Source of the DNA: JANMES01 sp038229715
Lineage (GTDB): Bacteria > Planctomycetota > Phycisphaerae > Tepidisphaerales > Tepidisphaeraceae
Direction: 5' to 3'
NCBI GenBank assembly: GCA_038229715.1
Contig: JBBROD010000107.1
Span: 1 to 10,425 of the forward strand
Length of the DNA stretch: 10,425 bases
Positions within the stretch are counted from its first letter, which is position 1. The number at the start of each line of letters is the position of its first letter. A program made the translations under genes and the position numbers. Shown here piece after piece: positions 6,262-10,425 of this stretch. Under the pieces are notes generated by a model. The model worked only from the letters and a program-made list of their open reading frames with translations, made no database searches and had not been told where the DNA came from.

Positions 6262-7134
6262 ATGCTCGTACTGTCCCGACAACGCGATCAGTCCATCATG
6301 ATCGGCGACGACATCGACATCACCATCGTCGATATCCGCGGCGACAAGGTGCGCCTAGGCATTAACGCGCCCCGCACCGTAAGCGTCCACCGCAAGGAAG
6401 TGTTTGAGCAGATCAAGAAGGAAAACCAACAGGCCGCCATGCTCAACCCCGCCGACCTGCCCGGCGTGGCTGAGCGCGTACTCGAGCCGGCGGGCGCATC
6501 GCACCTGAAGCTGTCGACCCCGCCGATCAAAATCGCCGTCCTCGCCAGCGGCGGGGGGACGACGCTGCAGAACCTGATCGACGTGATCCGCTCCGGCAAG
6601 TTGAACGCCGACATCCGCGTAGTCGTCGCAAGCAAACCCACGTCGGCGGCCATCACGCGTGCGGAATCGGTGGGCATCAAAGCCGTCGTCGTGGATCGCA
6701 AAGCGACGGCCGATCTCGACGAGTTCAGCCGGCAGGTGTTCGCGGCGTGCGATGCGGGGGAAGTCGATCTGGTCATCCTCGGCGGGTGGCTCTCGCTGCT
6801 GAAACTCCCCGAACGCTACCGCGGCAAAGCGATGAACATCCACCCCGCGCTGCTCCCCAGTTTCGGCGGGCCGGGCTTGTACGGCAGCCGGGTGCATCAG
6901 GCGGTGCTGGCGACGGGCGTCAAACTCAGTGGCTGCACGGTGCATTTCATCGACGACTCTTACGACACCGGCCCGATCATTCTGCAGCGAACCTGCCCCG
7001 TGCTCGACAACGACACGCCAGACACGCTCGCCCATCGCGTGTTTGAAGAGGAGAAGGTTGCGTACACCGCAGCGATCCAACTCTTCCAGCAAGGCCGCCT
7101 CCGCATCGACGGCCGGCGTGTGGTGATTTCGTAG
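6262..7134 (+). CDS. CsrA-PurN fusion: carbon storage regulator joined to GAR formyltransferase
   Basis: One 290-residue ORF. Residues 1-59 are a complete CsrA, an RNA-binding post-transcriptional regulator that binds GGA motifs as a strand-swapped dimer: MLVLSRQRDQSIMIGD at the start, L4, R6 and R44 of the RNA-binding surface present, VHRKEV at 42-47. Residues 60-88 are a Pro/Ala/Leu-rich linker. Residues 89-290 are a complete PurN, which transfers formyl from 10-formyl-THF to glycinamide ribonucleotide in purine synthesis: ASGGGTTLQ (95-103), the catalytic triad N192, H194 (MNIHPALLP) and D235 (DTGPIILQ). Start ATG 6262, with AAAGG (6250-6254) 7 nt upstream. It follows ileS by 39 nt, so probably the same transcript. 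No stop or frame change separates the domains. An internal ATG at 6439 could yield a separate PurN. A lost stop codon in assembly is the main alternative. Confidence 0.9.
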   Translation: MLVLSRQRDQSIMIGDDIDITIVDIRGDKVRLGINAPRTVSVHRKEVFEQIKKENQQAAMLNPADLPGVAERVLEPAGASHLKLSTPPIKIAVLASGGGTTLQNLIDVIRSGKLNADIRVVVASKPTSAAITRAESVGIKAVVVDRKATADLDEFSRQVFAACDAGEVDLVILGGWLSLLKLPERYRGKAMNIHPALLPSFGGPGLYGSRVHQAVLATGVKLSGCTVHFIDDSYDTGPIILQRTCPVLDNDTPDTLAHRVFEEEKVAYTAAIQLFQQGRLRIDGRRVVIS

Positions 7135-7137
7135 CAA

Positions 7138-7322
7138 AACCCTCGGCAGGCACTCAGAGAGGGCAGGGTGAGGGTTCTTCTGCGATAGCCGAATTGATCT
7201 GCGAATAAAACGAAAGATCGCAAATGAAGAATGGGATTCGTGACCAGTCGTGTGATCCGTATATGCTTTGAATGGGAAACAGAACCCTCATCCCAACCTT
7301 CTCCCGGCGTACCGGGAGAAGG
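7138..7322. repeat. Repeat pair (CCCTCA / CTCCCGG family) between convergent genes
   Basis: Two copies in opposite orientation flank a roughly 100-bp centre. The right copy, 7281-7322, ends in a perfect hairpin: CCTTCTCCCGG (7297-7307), loop CGTA, CCGGGAGAAGG (7312-7322). The left copy (7156-7178) matches its outer part in reverse complement, with ten identical bases at the tip, and has its own short arms AACCCTC (7138-7144) and GAGGGTT (7170-7176). It lies between the purN end (7134) and the oppositely oriented lipoprotein gene (7339), so the hairpins may stop transcription from both sides, although neither has a T-run. Nothing else is seen in 7135-7338. Confidence 0.7.
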
Positions 7323-7338
7323 AGCCGGACATCCTGCT

Positions 7339-7911
7339 CTACTTGGATTTGACAGAAATTCCCGACGTCACGCCCCAGCCGTGTACTTCGCAGCCGGCGG
7401 ATTCCAGGATGTCCAGCGTCATCTGGTTGCAGCTGTTCAGCCAGCTGTAGTGCGTGTGATCCTTCACAAAAAACGCATTCGATTCCGGGTCGTACACCGG
7501 CGGGCGGTCGCCGGTGGCGTAACGGCGGTCGAGGTCCTTCACGACCTTTTCAACCTTGCTGCGCTCGGCGAATATACGCTCGATCCGTTTGGTCGGCCGA
7601 AATGTTTTTGGCGTGTCGTGACTGTTTCCAACGTAAATCCAGTTGCGGCCAAGGGCGCTCTGGAACGATATGAACAACGCCCCGAATGCGTTCCACGGCA
7701 TCTGGCGATTCTCGGCAGCGTAGGCCCAGTCGCCGAAAGAATACTCGACATAGTTCTTCGGCCCGTACGGCAGCAACACCGACGTATGCACGCCGTACAC
7801 GGCGAGATACACCGGCACCGGATCCTTCACGCCCGTCGGCGGCGTGACGCTGCTGCAGCCGGTGGTCGTCAGCAACAGGCTGAAGATGAGGAATGAACGG
7901 CAAGACGCCAA
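7339..7911 (-). CDS. Putative lipoprotein, DUF2459-like
   Basis: About 190 residues from a TTG at 7911. The N-terminus SFLIFSLLLTTTGCSS is a lipoprotein signal with Cys at about residue 19, so the protein is probably exported and lipid-anchored. The mature part has VYLAVYGVHTSVLLP, YVEYSFGDWAYA, WIYVGNSHDTP and a C-terminal NSCNQMTLDILESAG block. These resemble DUF2459 (the urease-region conserved hypothetical family: a G-x-HT-x-x-x-LP motif, a W-G-D-like block and a late Cys/Asn block). The function is unknown. The start is uncertain: the frame stays open upstream to ATG 7998 and GTG 8052, but that extension would put about 47 residues encoded by an inverted-repeat element before the signal peptide, so I prefer 7911. 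TTG 7911 has no clear Shine-Dalgarno and lies in the repeat arm. It is last in the (-) cluster after lemA. Confidence 0.6.
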   Translation of the reverse strand: MASCRSFLIFSLLLTTTGCSSVTPPTGVKDPVPVYLAVYGVHTSVLLPYGPKNYVEYSFGDWAYAAENRQMPWNAFGALFISFQSALGRNWIYVGNSHDTPKTFRPTKRIERIFAERSKVEKVVKDLDRRYATGDRPPVYDPESNAFFVKDHTHYSWLNSCNQMTLDILESAGCEVHGWGVTSGISVKSK

Positions 7912-8050
7912 GAGCGCTAAGGCCGGGCGCCAAGACAATTCACTGGGACGAGGATTTCGCAGAGTGGGATTCAGAATCAACTGCGTGGCCTGCGACATCT
8001 CTTTCTCGTCCTTGGCGTTTGATCTTGGCGCTCTTGGCGTCTTGGCGTTC
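7895..8050. repeat. Inverted-repeat element with CGCCAAGA arms
   Basis: Arm A (7895-7936) and arm B (8008-8050) are imperfect inverted repeats of about 42 nt, each with repeated CGCCAAG units; their first 26 nt match at 24 positions in reverse complement. The roughly 70-nt centre has no recognised content. The element fills the whole gap between the lemA stop (8056) and the lipoprotein signal-peptide codons, and arm A overlaps the probable start of that gene. Palindromic transcript structure here could reduce expression of the last gene. No transposase is present, so it is REP- or MITE-like at most. Confidence 0.7.
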
Positions 8051-8055
8051 ACCGC

Positions 8056-8622
8056 TTACGTCCCAAACGAAACCGCCGGCGTGTTGCGGACGGTGGAGTC
8101 TTCGACTTCGAAAAATTCCGCCGGCGGAAAGTCGCCCATACCGGCCACCAGCATCGTGGGGAAGGTCGTTCGGGTGACGTTGTAATCTCGCACGTTGCCG
8201 TTATAGAACCGCCTTGCAGCGGCGATGCGGTCTTCGGTGTTGACCAGTTCCTGCTGGAGCGCCAGAAAGTTAGCCGATGCTTTCAGGTCCGGGTACTTCT
8301 CCGCGACGGCCCACAGTTGCTTGGTGGCGAAGATCAGCTGCTGCTCGTCGGCCGACTGCTGGCCGATCGGTCCGGTGTTGGCGGCGGCTTTATTTCTCGC
8401 TTCGATGACCATCTGCAAAGTCTGCTGCTCGTGCGTGGCGTACCCTTTGACGGTGTTGACGAGATTCGGGATCAAGTCGTACCGGCGTTTGAGCTGCACG
8501 TCGACATTGCCCCAACTTTCCTTAATCAGCTGCCGCAGCCGCACGAGCTTGTTGTACCACGCCAGCGGAATGCAGATGACGATCAGCAGAACGACGGCGG
8601 AGATGATAAGAGTCGGGCCCAT
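8056..8622 (-). CDS. lemA: LemA family protein
   Basis: 188 residues, typical for LemA. One N-terminal transmembrane helix (about residues 4-22, LIISAVVLLIVICIPLAWYN) is followed by a long helical domain. Family blocks: LVRLRQLIKESWGNVDVQLKRR, YDLIPNLVNTVKGYATHE, then LQQELVNTEDRIAAARRFYN and VRDYN near 150, ending in a TFP segment. The expected topology is a short periplasmic N-terminus and a cytoplasmic domain. LemA proteins are conserved but poorly understood. The ATG at 8622 is the only sensible start because the helix begins at once. The gene follows the DoxX gene after 20 nt on the same strand, so co-transcription is likely; a strong Shine-Dalgarno is not visible. The downstream gene is separated by a repeat element. 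Confidence 0.93.
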   Translation of the reverse strand: MGPTLIISAVVLLIVICIPLAWYNKLVRLRQLIKESWGNVDVQLKRRYDLIPNLVNTVKGYATHEQQTLQMVIEARNKAAANTGPIGQQSADEQQLIFATKQLWAVAEKYPDLKASANFLALQQELVNTEDRIAAARRFYNGNVRDYNVTRTTFPTMLVAGMGDFPPAEFFEVEDSTVRNTPAVSFGT

Positions 8623-8642
8623 ATCGTTTTATTCGACTTGAA

Positions 8643-9098
8643 TTATTTCTTGGTCGGTCCGGGTGCTTTACCCATCGACTGATCGACCGCCACCTTCCCA
8701 CCGCCGAGGTGGGTAATCAGCAACGTCAGGCCGAGGAAAATCAGGTTCTTATCGATTTGAGGCGGCTCGCCGGGCTTGGCTTTGAAGCCGATGCCAGTGG
8801 CCGCGATCATAAAGCTGATGAGCATCAGCGACATCAGTGCGCCCGCCACGCGGGTGTACAGGCCGATCACCATCGCAACGCCCACGATCATCTCCGCGAA
8901 CGGCAACATCTGAAGGTACAACTTGCCGATCTGCGGCGAAAGGAAAGAGGGGATGTTCGGCGTGGCGTGTTCAACAAACGCCCCCACGCCGCCGGCGATT
9001 TTCGCATAGCCGGCCAGCAGGAAGTACACGCCGATCGCCACACGGGCCAGCAGAAGAAAGCTGTCCTTGGCATGGTCGGTTTGAAGTGGGTTTTGCAT
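8643..9098 (-). CDS. DoxX family membrane protein
   Basis: 151 residues with four hydrophobic segments (about 14-35, 62-80, 84-106, 117-136), the DoxX/DoxD architecture. Diagnostic stretch: RVAIGVYFLLAGYAKI near the start, then PFAEMIVGVAMVIGLYTRVAG and a LIFLGLTLLITHLGGG helix. The C-terminus is basic and hydrophilic (KAPGPTKK). DoxX proteins are inner-membrane proteins linked to quinone or thiosulfate redox and to oxidative-stress complexes; the role here is unknown. The ATG at 9098 has AAGGA on the coding strand about 5 nt upstream, a convincing ribosome-binding site. It lies 20 nt before lemA, and proC is upstream after a 119-nt gap, so it heads or belongs to the (-) cluster. Confidence 0.85.
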   Translation of the reverse strand: MQNPLQTDHAKDSFLLLARVAIGVYFLLAGYAKIAGGVGAFVEHATPNIPSFLSPQIGKLYLQMLPFAEMIVGVAMVIGLYTRVAGALMSLMLISFMIAATGIGFKAKPGEPPQIDKNLIFLGLTLLITHLGGGKVAVDQSMGKAPGPTKK

Positions 9099-9133
9099 AT
9101 CAATCCTTTGATTCGGCTATTTGCCACTGAGGT

Positions 9134-9208
9134 ATGGCATGTTCAGTAGTGTGCCATTTGGGGCAACCTAAAACTATCTTCTCCGTGTCTCCGTGCCCCC
9201 GTGGTTCA
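9134..9208. repeat. Intergenic hairpin and CCGTGTCTCCGTG repeat between proC and the DoxX gene
   Basis: In the 119-nt gap 9099-9217, ATGGCA (9134-9139) and TGCCAT (9152-9157) form a short inverted repeat. Bases 9179-9208 carry a tandem-like CTCCGTG stretch; its complement reads CACGGAGACACGGAG, which I recall as a common interspersed intergenic repeat in soil bacteria. I see no clear (-) strand promoter, so whether the DoxX gene is transcribed from here or from proC is open. Confidence 0.5.
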
Positions 9209-9217
9209 ATAACATTC

Positions 9218-10030
9218 TTACTGTCCCAGTTCCTTGCCGCGTTTGTCGGCGGCTTTGAGGGCGTCGATGATGGCCTGGTCGACTTTGCGTTCCTGCATCA
9301 GCACGATCGCGGCGTTGGTCGTCCCGCCGGGGCTGGTAACTTTTCGCCGAAGCTCGGCCGGGGAGTCAGAACTCGTCGTGAGCATCTTAGCAGCACCTAG
9401 CGCGGTTTTCGTCGCCAGCTGATGCGCCTGTTCCGGCGACAATCCGAGTTGCACGCCGCCGGCGATCATCTGCTCGACGAGGAAGAAAAAATACGCCGGG
9501 CCCGATCCGCTGACGGCCGTCACGGCGTCGATTTGCGATTCCTTCACTTCGATCACCGAGGCAGATGACTCGAACAACTCCCGGGCGGTGTCCATGTCAG
9601 CGGACGTTGCATTAGTGCCAGACGCCATCGCGACCATGCCTTCGCCGACGAGCATGGGAGTGTTCGGCATAGTGCGGATGACGTGCCACTTGGCTTGCGG
9701 GCCGAGGTGTTTTTCGATGAACGCAGATGAAATGCCCGCCGCGATAGAGATCACCAGCGTTCCCGGCTTCATCACCGGCCCGAGATCGGCCAGCACGCTG
9801 GCCATTTGCTGCGGCTTGACCGACAGCAGAATCACCTTCGACGCCTCGGCGACTTCGCGCACGTCCTCGATGGCTTTGACTTTGAGCTCGTTGTTAAACA
9901 GATCCCGGCGAGCGAGTGTCACATCAGCAGCGATGATCTGGCCGGGCTCAAACACGCCCGCCCGCAGCACGCCGCGAACGATCGCTTCGGCCATATTCCC
10001 CGCGCCGATAATGCCCAGCCCGTAGATCAT
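9218..10030 (-). CDS. proC: Pyrroline-5-carboxylate reductase
   Basis: Reduces 1-pyrroline-5-carboxylate to proline with NAD(P)H, the last step of proline synthesis, in the cytoplasm. It has 270 residues, matching the family (E. coli 269). The N-terminal Rossmann fold starts with GLGIIGAGNMAEAI (4-17); the middle has LLSVKPQQM, ISIAAGI and RTMPNTPMLVGEG; the C-terminal dimerisation domain has AVSGSGPAYFF and the family signature ending TSPGGTT (232-238). The start is ATG 10030: it places the nucleotide-binding glycine loop at the N-terminus. The frame stays open 40 codons further upstream, to 10150, but that part is interspersed repeat. No good Shine-Dalgarno is visible. It is the first gene of the (-) cluster. 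The upstream region is repeats plus an insertion sequence, so its native promoter may be disturbed. Confidence 0.96.
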   Translation of the reverse strand: MIYGLGIIGAGNMAEAIVRGVLRAGVFEPGQIIAADVTLARRDLFNNELKVKAIEDVREVAEASKVILLSVKPQQMASVLADLGPVMKPGTLVISIAAGISSAFIEKHLGPQAKWHVIRTMPNTPMLVGEGMVAMASGTNATSADMDTARELFESSASVIEVKESQIDAVTAVSGSGPAYFFFLVEQMIAGGVQLGLSPEQAHQLATKTALGAAKMLTTSSDSPAELRRKVTSPGGTTNAAIVLMQERKVDQAIIDALKAADKRGKELGQ

Positions 10031-10057
10031 GCACGGGAATATATCGGAGAGAGCAGA

Positions 10058-10176
10058 TTTTGCCACAGATGGGGCACGGATGAACACGGATGGATACGAA
10101 TAATGCCGCAGATGAACGCAGATGAACGCAGATAAGTGGGAATAAAACAACTTTTCTCTGATCTGCGTTCATCCGC
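10058..10176. repeat. Interspersed repeat array (GCAGATGAACGCAGAT family) upstream of proC
   Basis: GATGAACGCA occurs twice in tandem (10111-10130). Bases 10118-10133 are an inverted copy, with one mismatch, of 10161-10176. A related GGATGAACACGGATGG unit lies at 10078-10093. Frames through it give the familiar spurious FICVHLR-like peptides on the (-) strand. It fills nearly all the space between the proC start and the insertion-sequence end. I see no gene in it. Confidence 0.75.
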
Positions 10177-10208
10177 GGAAGTGTAACTTCCTGTCTGTAA
10201 ATAAAGTA

Positions 10209-10273
10209 AGCCATCGTTCGCTTCGATCAGGGTTTTACCAAGGACCTTTGATCAAAGGATGCGAACGATGGCT
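10209..10273 (+). promoter_or_regulatory. Hairpins sequestering the transposase ribosome-binding site and start
   Basis: AGCCATCGTTCGC (10209-10221) is an exact 13-bp reverse complement of 10261-10273, which contains the ATG at 10268. Between them CCTTTGATCAAAGG (10245-10258) is a perfect palindrome covering most of the Shine-Dalgarno AAAGGA (10254-10259). In an RNA read in from outside the element both signals would be buried. Such protection from external transcription is established for some IS elements (IS10, IS50). Confidence 0.55.
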
Positions 10274-10425
10274 ACAGGACTGGTTATCGGCGAAATCGGC
10301 GATTTGTTGCAGGAGACTTTTCGGACGGGAGACGGTCTACGGCGGTTGCTGCAGGGGTTGCTTAACCTCGGGATGCGGGAGGAGGCGAGCCTGCATGTCG
10401 GTGCCCGGATGCACGAGCGGTCGTC
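10268..10425 (+). CDS. IS256 family transposase, N-terminal part (3' truncated by window)
   Basis: The ORF runs from ATG 10268 to the window end with no stop, 52 complete codons. It begins MATGLVIGEIGDLLQET, then DGLRRLLQGLLNLGMREEASLHVGARMHERSS. This fits the IS256/Mutator (transposase_mut) N-terminus, where a helical D-x-L-R-x-LLQ segment leads to an E-a-e-x-x-x-x-Ga-x-x-x-ER-s-x-R block just before the RNG motif, which would fall beyond the window. The DDE catalytic residues are also outside, so intactness cannot be judged. AAAGGA at 10254-10259 is a good Shine-Dalgarno 8 nt upstream of the start, which is why this start is chosen. It is divergent from proC. Confidence 0.75.
   Translation, partial: MATGLVIGEIGDLLQETFRTGDGLRRLLQGLLNLGMREEASLHVGARMHERS

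Larger units (their letters stand above)
10177..10425 (+). mobile_element. Left end of an IS256-family insertion sequence (truncated by window)
   Basis: The transposase ORF at 10268 identifies the family. The probable left terminus is GGAAGTGTAACTTCC (10177-10191) followed by TGTCTGTAA; IS256-family ends commonly carry a TGTA-x-A-C-T-T-like block, from memory. The junction coincides with the point where the interspersed repeat 10161-10176 stops, which supports the boundary. The right end and the expected 8-9 bp target duplication lie outside the window. Confidence 0.65.

Noticed and set aside
7231..7896. 221-codon open frame on the + strand
   Set aside because: It lies antisense to the lipoprotein gene, which has a signal peptide and family motifs; its own translation is Arg/His/Val-rich with no recognisable domain.
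7895..8050. CRISPR-like array from repeated CGCCAAG units
   Set aside because: The units are irregular, lack spacers of constant length, and are arranged as two inverted arms.
10031..10150. 40-residue N-terminal extension of ProC
   Set aside because: It is encoded by the interspersed repeat, and ProC proteins start right at the Rossmann glycine loop.

Overview
The window is a GC-rich bacterial chromosome segment (about 60% GC) with dense housekeeping genes and repeat-filled intergenic gaps. A class III fructose-bisphosphatase, CsrA, the style of the IleRS and the crowd of palindromic intergenic repeats suggest a Planctomycetota member, possibly Phycisphaerae. This is a judgement from memory of protein families; no database search was possible.

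Layout. 1-1200 (+) is the 3' part of a class III fructose-1,6-bisphosphatase gene. 1201-1600 has no gene and holds three inverted-repeat families. 1603-1780 looks like a regulated leader: a possible promoter, an 18-codon ORF with four Ile codons, and a strong intrinsic terminator whose T-tract ends 15 nt before the next start codon. A likely (+) operon follows: a MATE efflux transporter (1781-3229), ileS (3226-6222, overlapping it by 4 nt) and, 39 nt later, one ORF (6262-7134) joining a complete CsrA to a complete PurN. A repeat-bearing gap (7135-7338) separates these from a convergent (-) cluster. In transcription order that cluster is proC (10030-9218), a DoxX-type membrane protein (9098-8643), lemA (8622-8056) and a DUF2459-like lipoprotein gene (7911-7339). 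Upstream of proC lies another repeat array, interrupted by the left end of an IS256-family insertion sequence whose transposase runs off the window.

Main points. (1) CsrA and PurN form one 290-residue ORF, with the RNA-binding residues of CsrA and the catalytic triad of PurN both present. (2) The leader upstream of the MATE-ileS operon has the parts of a classical ribosome-controlled attenuator: an Ile-rich peptide, mutually exclusive pairings and a terminator. This would make sense for isoleucyl-tRNA synthetase control and is an inference. (3) IleRS has an in-frame low-GC insertion of about 50 residues and a decayed C-terminal zinc knuckle. (4) Nearly every intergenic gap carries a different inverted or interspersed repeat family, and one repeat arm overlaps the start of the lipoprotein gene. 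(5) The IS leader can fold so that both the Shine-Dalgarno and the start codon of its transposase are sequestered.
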